Origin: CAXXOK01 sp963675655
GTDB taxonomy: Bacteria > Bacillota > Clostridia > Christensenellales > Aristaeellaceae
Assembly (NCBI GenBank): GCA_963675655.1
Contig: OY776489.1
Span: 2,480,001-2,544,000 of the forward strand
Reading direction: 5' to 3'
DNA length: 64,000 nt
A program made the translations under genes and the position numbers. Below, in pieces: positions 17,583-25,877 of the stretch. How positions within the stretch are numbered: position 1 is the stretch's first letter; each line of letters begins with the position of its first letter. The notes beneath the pieces are model-generated. The model had not been told where the DNA came from, ran no database searches, and was given only the letters and a program-made list of their open reading frames with translations.

Positions 17583-19088
17583 ATGGTAAAACTGTTCAAG
17601 CTGCCTCGCATGGCGCTGGCTGCGTTGCTGATCGTATGCCTTGCGATCGGCACAACCGGTATCTCTCTGGCGGAAACGTCGTACGATAAAGTCGTGTACG
17701 CATACGCCACCTTCAACAACATCCCTTCGGACGAAACCCTTGCTACGGTGGAAGAAGCGATCAATGTCATCACGCGGGACAAAATCGGCGTGGAAGTGGA
17801 ATTGATGCCGATTTCCATCTGGGACTACTCTTCTACTGTAAGCCTTGCCTTGCAGGGCGGCGAGCAGATCGACGTTTTCCAAACGCTGGGTGACCTGAAC
17901 CTGGCAATCAGCACAGGGATGGCGCAGGATATTACAGATATCATGTCCACCTACGCACCGGAAACTGAAGCTTTGATTGGCGATGACTGGCTGTCGGCCT
18001 GTAGCCATGCCGGCAAGCTGTACGGCATTCCCACGTTTAAGCCGATTGCTTTAACGCCGATGCTGGTGTACCGGCAGGATATTGTTGACGCGCTGGGGCT
18101 TGACATGTCCGCGGTAAACAGCGTAGATGACATTACACCTATTTTACAGGCTGTAAAAGAAGCCTATCCCGATATTACGCCCATGGCGGCGGTTAGTACC
18201 GGCAACATTGGCCTTGGCTTGACGGTTCCGAATGTGGATTATCTGGCTGACGATTATTATTCTCCTAAAGGCGTGTTGCTAAACGATGAACTGACGGTTG
18301 TGGATTATTACGCATCCGACGCGTTTGCTAAAATCTGCAATCTGGCGCGTACGTGGTATGAAGGCAGCCTAGTGATGAAGGATGCCGCTACAACGTCCAG
18401 CACAGCTGCCGAGCTGATGTCCTCCGGTAACTACTTCTGCTATCTGGCTTCGTACAGCTATCCTGAGGAGGATACGGCCGCTAGTTTGGAAGCCCAGTGC
18501 GGCGGGTACGACCTGAGTGCTAAAATCGTTGGCAGTGCTTTCTTGGATACCACATCTATTAACGCGCTGACCTGGTGCGTGGCGTCAACATCGGCTGTGC
18601 CCGAAGCAGCGCTGAAATTCCTGAATCTTACCTTTACGGATCAGGATGTATGCAACCTGATTATCTACGGACTGGAAAACCGCGATTATGTAAAAAATGA
18701 CGATGGCACCGTAAGCTACCCCGAAGGGCAGGAAGCGGCATCGGTACCCTACACATCGCAACTTTCCTGTGGTACGCTGGGTAACTTCTTCATCATGTAC
18801 CCGATGGCTGGTACCGATCCGGAATCGCTGGTATGGGAGCTGGAGCAAAACCAAAATGCAAAAACCTCTATTGCCATGGGCTTCACCTTTGACAACAGCA
18901 GCGTGAAGACTGAGTATACGGCGGTTACAAACGTAATTAACCAGTATCTGCCGGGCTTGCTCTGCGGCAGTGTGGACCCGGAAACCGAAATCCCCGTGTT
19001 CCTGGAACGGCTTCAGGAAGCTGGCTTGAACGATATTATTGCAGCCAAACAAGCACAGCTAGACACCTGGGTAGCGGAAAACAAATAA
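17583..19088 (+). CDS. Sugar ABC transporter substrate-binding protein (family 1)
   Basis: A 501-residue exported binding protein. The N-terminal 30 residues are a Sec signal with a probable cleavage after ISLA; the cysteine in LLIVCLAIG is not in a lipobox. The mature part shows type 1 solute-binding features (LALQGGEQIDVFQTLGDLN, LYGIPTFKPIALTPMLVYRQDIVDALGLD) and belongs with YtcQ/LplA-like proteins that feed YteP/YtcP permeases. AAAGGAGGTC lies eight bases before the ATG. It is the first gene after the two-component system, and a strong hairpin follows its stop codon, separating it from the permeases. Oligosaccharide binding is likely; the exact sugar is unknown. Confidence 0.9.
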   Translation: MVKLFKLPRMALAALLIVCLAIGTTGISLAETSYDKVVYAYATFNNIPSDETLATVEEAINVITRDKIGVEVELMPISIWDYSSTVSLALQGGEQIDVFQTLGDLNLAISTGMAQDITDIMSTYAPETEALIGDDWLSACSHAGKLYGIPTFKPIALTPMLVYRQDIVDALGLDMSAVNSVDDITPILQAVKEAYPDITPMAAVSTGNIGLGLTVPNVDYLADDYYSPKGVLLNDELTVVDYYASDAFAKICNLARTWYEGSLVMKDAATTSSTAAELMSSGNYFCYLASYSYPEEDTAASLEAQCGGYDLSAKIVGSAFLDTTSINALTWCVASTSAVPEAALKFLNLTFTDQDVCNLIIYGLENRDYVKNDDGTVSYPEGQEAASVPYTSQLSCGTLGNFFIMYPMAGTDPESLVWELEQNQNAKTSIAMGFTFDNSSVKTEYTAVTNVINQYLPGLLCGSVDPETEIPVFLERLQEAGLNDIIAAKQAQLDTWVAENK

Positions 19089-19099
19089 CAATAGATCCG

Positions 19100-19136
19100 G
19101 CGCGGGGTGGCTGTTGCGCCCCGCGCTTTACTTTTT
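19100..19136 (+). terminator. Intercistronic hairpin after binding-protein gene
   Basis: GCGCGGGG (19100-19107) and CCCCGCGC (19119-19126) form a stem, followed by TTTACTTTTT. It lies inside the operon, between binding protein and permease, so it probably acts as a partial terminator or RNA-stabilising end. Confidence 0.75.
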
Positions 19137-19167
19137 GCAGATTAGATTTTTGAATTGGGGAATGCAC

Positions 19168-20088
19168 ATGAAAAAGCGTTCGAATAAACGTCTGGCGAAA
19201 ACCGGGCCTCTGTTATTAATAGCCGCGCCGGGCATCATTTATCTTTTAATCAACAACTACCTACCGATGTTCGGCGTTTTTCTGGCTTTTAAGGATTTTA
19301 ATTATTTTAAAGGAATTTTCGGCAGCGATTGGTGTGGGTTTGATAATTTCCGTTTCCTGTTTAAAACAAGAGATGCGTGGATCATGACCCGCAACACCCT
19401 GCTATACAATACCGCTTTTATCGTGATTGGCACGATTGCGGCTATTTTTGTTGCTATTTTAATTTATGAGCTGGGACAAAAACGCCGGGTGAAGCTGTTT
19501 CAATCCGCGCTAATGCTGCCGAATTTGTTTTCCTGGGTTGTTATTGGCTTTGTGGTGTATGCATTTTTAAATGCGGATACTGGCTTTATCAACAACACTG
19601 TCTATGAAAAACTGGGCTTGGAGCCCGTTAGCTGGTATTCTACGCCTGGTCCATGGCCGGTGATTCTGTTGCTGGTATATTTATGGAAATACACAGGCGT
19701 TGCATCTGTAGTTTATATTGCCAGTATTGCAGGTATTGACCACAGCGTGTACGAAGCTGCGCAATTGGATGGCGCAAGCAAGTGGCAGCAGATTTTTCGC
19801 ATTACGGTGCCGCTGCTCAGACCTACCGTTACCATTATGGTGATGATGGCAATTGGCCGTATTTTCTTTTCAGATTTCGGCTTATTCTTTCAGGTGCCGC
19901 AAAATTCCGGACGTTTGTATGATATTACCCAAACGATCGACACCTATGTGTATCGCGGCTTGATGGAGCTAAACGATGTGGGTATGTCAGCAGCTGCCGC
20001 GCTGTACCAATCTCTCGTAGGGTTCTTGCTGGTAATGGGTGCAAACGCATTGGTACGCAAGCTGGATTCGGATAATGCGCTGTTTTAG
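19168..20088 (+). CDS. Sugar ABC transporter permease (LplB/YteP type)
   Basis: A 306-residue permease with about six membrane helices. The EAA loop reads HSVYEAAQLDGASKWQQIF then ITVPLLRP. The N-terminal KTGPLLLIAAPGIIYLLINNYLPMFG followed by FLAFKDFNYFKGIFGS is typical of the LplB/YteP group. The start is placed at the ATG of 19168, preceded by GGGG; the longer frame from 19114 would begin inside the intercistronic hairpin and is unlikely. The next permease gene begins nine bases after the stop with AGGAGG near its start. Confidence 0.92.
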   Translation: MKKRSNKRLAKTGPLLLIAAPGIIYLLINNYLPMFGVFLAFKDFNYFKGIFGSDWCGFDNFRFLFKTRDAWIMTRNTLLYNTAFIVIGTIAAIFVAILIYELGQKRRVKLFQSALMLPNLFSWVVIGFVVYAFLNADTGFINNTVYEKLGLEPVSWYSTPGPWPVILLLVYLWKYTGVASVVYIASIAGIDHSVYEAAQLDGASKWQQIFRITVPLLRPTVTIMVMMAIGRIFFSDFGLFFQVPQNSGRLYDITQTIDTYVYRGLMELNDVGMSAAAALYQSLVGFLLVMGANALVRKLDSDNALF

Positions 20089-20097
20089 GAGGATACC

Positions 20098-20994
20098 ATG
20101 AAACACGGCCATAACGACGTAAAGAATTTCAGAATTTTCGCAACCATTGTGATGGCTATTATTGCGGCAATTACACTGTTGCCGGTGGTGCTGATCGTTG
20201 TTTCATCCATAACGGATGAGAACGTACTGGTTGCAAGCGGATATTCCTTTTTACCATCCAAATTGAGTTTGGATTCCTATTACTACATGGTGCGCCAAAG
20301 CGCAATGATTCTCAGGTCATACGGTATTACCATTCTGGTAACGGTGATAGGTACGCTAACCAGTGTGTTTTTAACCACTACGCTTGCCTATCCCATGTCC
20401 CGCTATGATTTTCGCTATAAGAATCTATTGGCATTCTTTGTATTTTTTACAATGCTGTTCAACGGCGGCGTTGTGTCCTCTTACATCATGTGGTCGCGGA
20501 TATTCCATATTAAAAACACGATTTGGGCGTTGATCGTGCCCAATTATTTGGTAACGGCATTCAATGTTATGCTGGTACGAAACTATTATGCTAACAGCAT
20601 TCCCCATGCAATGGTGGAATCCGCGCAGATTGACGGAGCGAGCGAGATTATCATTTTCATCAGGATCATGCTTCCGCTTGCGATACCCACCATTGCGACC
20701 GTCAGCTTGTTCACCAGCCTAATTTATTGGAACGACTGGGTGAATTGCCTGTACTACGTCACCGATTCCAAGCTGTTTGGCCTGCAAAACCTGCTGATTC
20801 GCATTATGAACAATATCCAATTCCTCAAAGTGAGCACAAACGCTGCGCTGCTGGGTACACAGGCGGTTGATTTGCCCGGATCCTCCGTGCGTATGGCGAT
20901 GGCGGTAATCGGTATTTTGCCGATAATGGTTATCTTCCCCTTTGTACAGAAGTATTTTATCAAAGGCGTCGTATTAGGCGCTGTGAAAGGATAG
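20098..20994 (+). CDS. Sugar ABC transporter permease (YtcP type)
   Basis: Second permease of the importer, 298 residues with about six membrane helices. The EAA loop is AMVESAQIDGASEIIIF then IMLPLAIP, and the protein ends with QKYFIKGVVLGAVKG, a signature tail of this family. No ATPase is encoded in the cluster; a shared MsmX-like ATPase elsewhere is expected from the family. TTAGGAGGATACC directly before the ATG provides the ribosome site. Confidence 0.92.
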   Translation: MKHGHNDVKNFRIFATIVMAIIAAITLLPVVLIVVSSITDENVLVASGYSFLPSKLSLDSYYYMVRQSAMILRSYGITILVTVIGTLTSVFLTTTLAYPMSRYDFRYKNLLAFFVFFTMLFNGGVVSSYIMWSRIFHIKNTIWALIVPNYLVTAFNVMLVRNYYANSIPHAMVESAQIDGASEIIIFIRIMLPLAIPTIATVSLFTSLIYWNDWVNCLYYVTDSKLFGLQNLLIRIMNNIQFLKVSTNAALLGTQAVDLPGSSVRMAMAVIGILPIMVIFPFVQKYFIKGVVLGAVKG

Positions 20995-21004
20995 TGATTG
21001 GACA

Positions 21005-21847
21005 ATGACGGCTCGAGAAATCGTTGATGGTATCATTCGAAAAACAGGCGTGGGGCCGCTGCCGGAAGCACAAACCTGCGACCGCCTAATGGCGGGCAGC
21101 TTTGAAAACGAAGTGACCGGTATCGTCGTTACGTTTATGGCGACGGTGGATGTAATTCGGAAAGCGGCTGAAGCAGGCGCGAACCTGATTATTACCCACG
21201 AACCGACATGGTTTACGGGCAAGGACGATACAAACTGGCTGGAAGGCGACGAAGTCTATCTGGCAAAAAAGAAGCTGATCGAAGAAACGGGCGTAACCAT
21301 ATGGCGCTTTCACGATCATATGCACTTTGGCCCGGAGGACGGCATCTATCGCGGTTTTGATTTGGAAACCGGCTGGGGTGCTTACCGTATGCCGCCCAGT
21401 GATACATCACCGTTTTTTAAACATGGCAAGCATTTTGACGGTTGTTACCAACTGCCGCCAACCACGCTGCGCGCACTGGCAGACTTCTGCAAGCAATGCT
21501 TCTCCATGCCGGTTGTGCGTATTATCGGCGATGCCGATATGCCGGTTTCCCGCGTATCGGTATTACCCGGCGGCGGCAGCCTCGGCCTCGGGTCGGAGCA
21601 TATGCCCATGGAACTGATGCGCGCCCGTGAGCTGGATGTTATCCTCTGCGGAGAAGTGACAGAGTGGACATTGCCCGCTTATGTCAGAGACGCCTGGCAA
21701 TTGGGAATCTGCAAAGCAATCCTCATTCTGGGTCACGAGCGCAGTGAAGAAGCGGGCATGAAGCATCTTGGCAGCTGGCTTGCTTCTATTACCGGGGAGA
21801 TACCGGTTACGTTTGTAGATTCGCGCGAACCCTTTGTTTATCTGTAA
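21005..21847 (+). CDS. Nif3-like dinuclear metal centre protein
   Basis: A 280-residue member of the Nif3/YbgI (DUF34) family, whose members bind two metal ions in a ring-shaped oligomer and have uncertain, probably hydrolytic, activity. Metal-binding elements are visible: LIITHEPTWF, IWRFHDHMHF and the C-terminal ILGHERSEEAGMKHL, with the GEVTEW segment between. It lacks the PII-like insertion found in longer members. The gene starts 10 bases after the permease stop, so it is part of the sugar operon. Location next to an esterase suggests a role in processing the imported compound, which is inference. Confidence 0.85.
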   Translation: MTAREIVDGIIRKTGVGPLPEAQTCDRLMAGSFENEVTGIVVTFMATVDVIRKAAEAGANLIITHEPTWFTGKDDTNWLEGDEVYLAKKKLIEETGVTIWRFHDHMHFGPEDGIYRGFDLETGWGAYRMPPSDTSPFFKHGKHFDGCYQLPPTTLRALADFCKQCFSMPVVRIIGDADMPVSRVSVLPGGGSLGLGSEHMPMELMRARELDVILCGEVTEWTLPAYVRDAWQLGICKAILILGHERSEEAGMKHLGSWLASITGEIPVTFVDSREPFVYL

Positions 21848-21887
21848 ATGATTATATAAAAAGATATTGAAACGGAGGTCCTTCCCC

Positions 21888-22694
21888 ATGGCGATTCTTA
21901 CCTGTGACTTTTATTCCAAAGCAAGAGTAGGTATGCAAACTTTTACGGCTATCCTGCCGGTCGATCCTCCGCCCGCCGGCATGGAACCTATGCCTTATGC
22001 CAAAGGCCCTTGGCCGACCATCTACCTTTTACACGGGTACAGCGGCAATCAGGTGGATTGGGTGTACCGGTCCAGCATTGAAAAATGGGCGATGCAAGGC
22101 GGTTTTGCGGTTATCATGCCCAGCGGAGCTAACCGTTTTTATCTGGATAACGAGGAAACAGGCGAAAAGTATGCCGCTTATGTTGGGGAAGAACTGATTG
22201 CGGTTACGCGCAATATGTTTTCATTGTCTGATAAACGGGAGGATACGGTGATCGCCGGGCTTTCCATGGGCGGCTTTGGCGCAATTCGCAACGGTTTGTA
22301 TTACAACGATACATTTGGTGCGATCATCGCGCTTTCATCCGCGTTGATTACCCGTGAAGTGGCTGCAATGACGCCGGAGAACGGTGGCAACATGATGGCA
22401 CCATACGGGTATTACCGGCATACCTTTGGCGACCTTGCAAATTTGCTGGGCAGCGATAAAGACCCGGAGTGGCTGGCCAAAGAGAAGCTTACGGCAGACA
22501 ATATGCCAAAATTGTTTCTTGCATGCGGTTCGGAGGATTTTCTTATCAACGAAAACACTGCCTTCCATGAGTATCTGGAGCAAATCGGCTATCCGCATCA
22601 ATGGTGGGTACGCCCCGGCGTGCATGATTTTGACTTCTGGAACCAAGCCATGCCGGAAGGAATGAACTGGCTGAAACAGGCTGATGGGAAATAG
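21888..22694 (+). CDS. Alpha/beta hydrolase, esterase D / tributyrin esterase type
   Basis: A 268-residue cytoplasmic serine esterase. The nucleophile elbow is GLSMGGFGA, the oxyanion region is YLLHGYSGNQVDWV and the catalytic His is in RPGVHDFDFW; the acid is probably the Asp in ACGSEDFLI. This is the EstA/S-formylglutathione hydrolase-like group that often removes acetyl groups from sugars. CGGAGGT eight bases before the ATG at 21888 sets the start. It overlaps the following DUF3237 gene by 11 bases, so the two are translationally linked. Deacetylation of the imported oligosaccharide is a plausible role. Confidence 0.88.
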   Translation: MAILTCDFYSKARVGMQTFTAILPVDPPPAGMEPMPYAKGPWPTIYLLHGYSGNQVDWVYRSSIEKWAMQGGFAVIMPSGANRFYLDNEETGEKYAAYVGEELIAVTRNMFSLSDKREDTVIAGLSMGGFGAIRNGLYYNDTFGAIIALSSALITREVAAMTPENGGNMMAPYGYYRHTFGDLANLLGSDKDPEWLAKEKLTADNMPKLFLACGSEDFLINENTAFHEYLEQIGYPHQWWVRPGVHDFDFWNQAMPEGMNWLKQADGK

Positions 22695-23133
22695 ACCGAT
22701 AGAAAAGAAATTGGATGTTGCTATGGAACATGTGATGACGCTGCGTGTACAGGTGGGGGAGGCCCTGCCTGTCGGCAGCGTTGCGCAGGGGGAATTGAAT
22801 ATTATTCCCATTACAGGAGGTGCGTTTGAAGGGCCACGCCTGCGAGGGCGCGTGCTGCCTGGCGGCGCGGACTGGAATACGCGGGTAACCCCCGAGATAA
22901 GCCATGTGTGCGCACGGTACTGGATACAAACGGAAGACGGAGCGATGATCTCGGTGTATAATAAGGGTTGGCTGGATTTGCGAAATAACCCGGACACATT
23001 GTGGACAACGCCCCGCTTTCAATGTGACTTGCACGGCCCTTATGCTTTTTTAAATACGGGCTGCTATGCCGGTACTCTGCGCGGGCAGGATGAACACTGG
23101 GTGGAAATAGGCGTTTGGCGACTGAATGAATAG
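22684..23133 (+). CDS. DUF3237 family protein
   Basis: A 149-residue protein of the DUF3237 family (small beta-barrel, function unknown). The diagnostic stretch is LNIIPITGGAFEGPRLRG then VLPGGADWNTR, followed by DGAMISVYNKGWLDL. The family core starts near MEHVMTLRV, so translation could begin at 22684 (overlapping the esterase stop) or at the ATG of 22723; coupling favours the former. It closes the two-component-controlled importer cluster. No signal peptide is seen. Any function would be guesswork, though family members often accompany esterases or dehydrogenases. Confidence 0.8.
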   Translation: MGNRPIEKKLDVAMEHVMTLRVQVGEALPVGSVAQGELNIIPITGGAFEGPRLRGRVLPGGADWNTRVTPEISHVCARYWIQTEDGAMISVYNKGWLDLRNNPDTLWTTPRFQCDLHGPYAFLNTGCYAGTLRGQDEHWVEIGVWRLNE

Positions 23134-23168
23134 TGCCCTGCTGCAAGAGACGTCGGTTTGTTATCCGC

Positions 23169-23199
23169 TTGACAAGGCTATACCACCATGCTATGGTAT
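23169..23199 (+). promoter_or_regulatory. Promoter and possible auto-operator of the LacI gene
   Basis: TTGACA (23169) and TATGGT (23192) are 17 bases apart. An inverted repeat ATACCA (23180-23185) / TGGTAT (23194-23199) overlaps the -10 box and could be an autoregulatory operator. Confidence 0.6.
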
Positions 23200-23230
23200 T
23201 GCTAAAAATCAACATGAGGTGAACATACCT

Positions 23231-24208
23231 ATGGCAACCCTCAGGGAAGTGGCGCAGAAAGCGGGCGTAACAGTAACCACCGTATCCAGAATGCTCAATA
23301 AACCGGATATGGTTAGCCCGGCAACCTGCAAACGTATTCGCCAGGCGATGCAGGCATTGGATTATCAGCCAAACGAAATTGCGCGCTCCCTTTCTAAAAA
23401 AACCAGTAACTTTATCGGCTTAATCGTTCCGTCGGCGCGTAACGCTTTTTTTGCGAAAGTGATTGAACGTATGGAAAAGCATATTGCGGCGAATGGGTAT
23501 AAACTGCTTTTATGTGTGTCTAACCACGAGAGAAAAAAGGAAATCGAATATTTTTCCATGCTAAAAGCCAATAAAGTAGCGGGTGTTATTATCGCAAGCC
23601 ATACGCAGGATATCAGTGAAAGCATCTCCATTGACGCACCGGTTATCTCCATTGACCGTATCATTTCGCCCAGCATCTCCGCTGTGTGTTCCGATAACTT
23701 TAATGGCGGGAAAATGGCAGCTGATCTGCTTGCAGCCAAAGGATGCAAGCGTATTGCCTATTTTACAGGCGGTGTAATGCTACGGGGTATGAGTGCTTCG
23801 CTTCGCCAGCAGGGCTTTGAACAAACATTACAGCAGTATGGTATACAGCCGATCATTCAGGCACATCGGGAGGATCGCTTTATCTCCATGAGATATCAGG
23901 ATTTGATTGCAGAATTTTTTGAGAACCATGGTGATATTGACGGCGCTTTTTGCAGCAATGACATTTTAGCTGCCGAGATTATCCGCTACGCTTTAAAACG
24001 TGGTATTGATGTTCCCGGCCAATTAAAGGTGATCGGCTATGATGATATCGATCTGGCGGCTTTGTACACCCCTTCGATAACAACCATCCATCAGCCGGTA
24101 AACGACATCAGCCGGTATGCGGTGGAAAGCATTGTGCATTATGGCGAACGTCCGCTGCCGGCATCGACGGTTTTTCCGGTTCGGTTGATTGAACGTGAAA
24201 GTGCATGA
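23231..24208 (+). CDS. LacI-family transcriptional regulator
   Basis: A 325-residue regulator. Residues 1-55 are a LacI helix-turn-helix and hinge (MATLREVAQKAGVTVTTVSRMLN, then PNEIARSLSKKT). The remainder is a sugar-binding periplasmic-type domain (IGLIVPSARNAFFAKVIERME, CSNDILAAEIIRYALKRG, VIGYDDIDLAALYTPSITTIHQP). GAGGTGAA upstream of the ATG at 23231 marks the start; the open frame extends further upstream but without family similarity. It very likely represses the importer that begins at 24507, whose promoter carries a LacI-type palindrome, with the transported sugar or a breakdown product as inducer. Confidence 0.93.
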   Translation: MATLREVAQKAGVTVTTVSRMLNKPDMVSPATCKRIRQAMQALDYQPNEIARSLSKKTSNFIGLIVPSARNAFFAKVIERMEKHIAANGYKLLLCVSNHERKKEIEYFSMLKANKVAGVIIASHTQDISESISIDAPVISIDRIISPSISAVCSDNFNGGKMAADLLAAKGCKRIAYFTGGVMLRGMSASLRQQGFEQTLQQYGIQPIIQAHREDRFISMRYQDLIAEFFENHGDIDGAFCSNDILAAEIIRYALKRGIDVPGQLKVIGYDDIDLAALYTPSITTIHQPVNDISRYAVESIVHYGERPLPASTVFPVRLIERESA

Positions 24209-24263
24209 ACGTATTTGTTCTGGTTTTTATTTAACGTGTATACAGCTTGTCCGTTTACCAGAG

Positions 24264-24288
24264 AATGCCTTGAAGGGCATTTTTTTTC
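24264..24288 (+). terminator. Rho-independent terminator after lacI-type gene
   Basis: AATGCC (24264) and GGCATT (24276) form a stem with a 6-base loop, followed by eight T residues. Confidence 0.82.
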
Positions 24289-24373
24289 ATACCTGTAAAG
24301 GGAATATCATGTTAAGCGTTTATAACGTCATTTGTTATAAAATTTCTATATAGGGAAACACATTGCCTTTGTA

Positions 24374-24387
24374 TTCTGTATACAGAA
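24374..24387. promoter_or_regulatory. Palindrome upstream of sugar importer promoter
   Basis: TTCTGTATACAGAA is a perfect 14-base palindrome, 32 bases before the -35 box. It could be a second operator. A related GTATACAG occurs at 24238. Confidence 0.4.
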
Positions 24388-24408
24388 AAATAAATATGTG
24401 AAAAACAA

Positions 24409-24446
24409 TGTCAAGCGGTTGACATTTCAAAGATTGAAGATATAAT
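24409..24446 (+). promoter_or_regulatory. Sugar importer promoter with overlapping LacI-type operator
   Basis: TTGACA (24419) and TATAAT (24441) are separated by 16 bases, a near-consensus promoter. The -35 box is the right arm of a perfect inverted repeat TGTCAA-GCGG-TTGACA (24409-24424) with a central CG, the form expected of a LacI/GalR-family operator. Confidence 0.78.
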
Positions 24447-24506
24447 GGCTACATAAAGTGTTCCTACGCTATGGGAACGATAAATATCATAAGGGGGAAT
24501 CTTTCC

Positions 24507-25802
24507 ATGAAACGTACCCGGTTTTTGTCGTTGCTTCTTGCACTGCTGATGGTTACCGCCCTGTTTTCTACGGGCGCGGTCGCTGAGGGCGAAGTTAAGT
24601 TAACGTATTACAGCACCTCCGCCGAGGTAAATTCCATGTTTGAGAAAATGTTTGCCCAGTACCATGAAATCAACCCCAATGTTACGATTGAGTTGATTCC
24701 TACCGGTGTTGGACAGGGACAGCAGGAGCAGCTGCAATCGCTCTATGCGTCCGGTAATGCGCCGACCTTTATGAACATTGATCCGTCAACCGTGCTGGAT
24801 TATCAGGATAAGCTATATGCGTTCGATCCGAATACCGATTGGTTCCAGTATTATAACGACGGCGCATTGGAAGCAGGTAAATTCGGCGGTGAAATCTATG
24901 GCATTCCGTTCTCCACACAGGGATATGCGTTATGCTATAATAAAACGGTTGTAGAGTCGATCATTCCGAATTTTGATCCGGCTACGATTAACACGCAGGA
25001 TGCGCTTCGTGCTTTCTTTGAAACGGTTGATGCCGCAGGCGTAGCGCCTACAATGATCCACGGCGCCAACTGGTCGGTTGGCTGCCACTATCTGGGCCTG
25101 ATATACGCCGTGCATGGCCGTGATACCGCCAGCGGCGATGCCTTTATCGAAAGCCTGATTGACGGCAGCATGGATATTGCGCAGGACCCGCTCTTCCAGG
25201 GGTATATGGATACGTTTGATCTGTTGATGCAGTATAACTACCGTAAGGATGATCCGCTGGTAGGCGACATCAATGCGGATGATCAGGCGTTTGCAGAAGG
25301 CAAATGCGCTACGTTCTTCATGGGCGACTGGATGTGGTCCATCATCGGCGCGCTGGAGAATAAAGACCTTGCCTATGGTTTCATCCCCGTGCCGTGGAGC
25401 AATGACCCCACCGCTTATGGTAATAGCGAAGTTGTTGTATCCATGCCCAAAGTAATGTGCATTGACGCTTCCCAAAGCACGCCTGAGCAGCAGGCTGCCG
25501 CGCTGGATGTGCTGGAGTGGATGCTGACTACACAAGAAGGTCAGGAATACTTTGTAAATTCCGGCTTCTCCATGCCGATGAACAATATACGCAGTGATGC
25601 TACCTATAACGCTATGACGGAGTCCATCGCGGATTACGCGCTGGAAGGAAAAACCATCAACATCGGTTGCTTTACATACCTTGGCGGCGACGCTTGGGCA
25701 ACGACCGGCGACCTGATGCTGAAGTACATGGTTGGCGTGATTGACCGCAGCGAGCTTGCCGCTGACATCAACACCTTCTGGCAGACGCAAACCAAGCACT
25801 AA
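24507..25802 (+). CDS. Sugar ABC transporter substrate-binding protein (family 1)
   Basis: A 431-residue exported binding protein of the MalE/UgpB superfamily. Residues 1-26 form a Sec signal with likely cleavage at AVA-EG and no cysteine at all, so it is not a lipoprotein. Characteristic segments are KLTYYSTSAEVNSMFEKMFAQYHEINPNVTIE, GGEIYGIPFSTQGYALCYNK and FAEGKCATFFMGDW. AGGGGG lies ten bases before the ATG at 24507. It leads an operon with two permeases and an SGNH esterase, under a LacI-type operator. A GC-rich hairpin follows the stop. Confidence 0.92.
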   Translation: MKRTRFLSLLLALLMVTALFSTGAVAEGEVKLTYYSTSAEVNSMFEKMFAQYHEINPNVTIELIPTGVGQGQQEQLQSLYASGNAPTFMNIDPSTVLDYQDKLYAFDPNTDWFQYYNDGALEAGKFGGEIYGIPFSTQGYALCYNKTVVESIIPNFDPATINTQDALRAFFETVDAAGVAPTMIHGANWSVGCHYLGLIYAVHGRDTASGDAFIESLIDGSMDIAQDPLFQGYMDTFDLLMQYNYRKDDPLVGDINADDQAFAEGKCATFFMGDWMWSIIGALENKDLAYGFIPVPWSNDPTAYGNSEVVVSMPKVMCIDASQSTPEQQAAALDVLEWMLTTQEGQEYFVNSGFSMPMNNIRSDATYNAMTESIADYALEGKTINIGCFTYLGGDAWATTGDLMLKYMVGVIDRSELAADINTFWQTQTKH

Positions 25803-25811
25803 TGAACCCTC

Positions 25812-25850
25812 AATACGGCGCCGACGCGTTTGCGCCGGCGCCGTATTTGT
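25812..25850 (+). terminator. Intercistronic hairpin after second binding-protein gene
   Basis: AATACGGCGCCG (25812-25823) pairs perfectly with CGGCGCCGTATT (25836-25847) over a 12-base loop that can itself pair, then TTTG. It lies between binding protein and permease genes and is a probable partial terminator. Confidence 0.72.
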
Positions 25851-25877
25851 AAACAAATAACCGTGGGGGGTATCCAG

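Noticed and set aside
24930..25856. 308-codon open frame antisense to the second sugar-binding protein
   Set aside because: Composition and lack of domains mark it as a shadow of the binding-protein gene.
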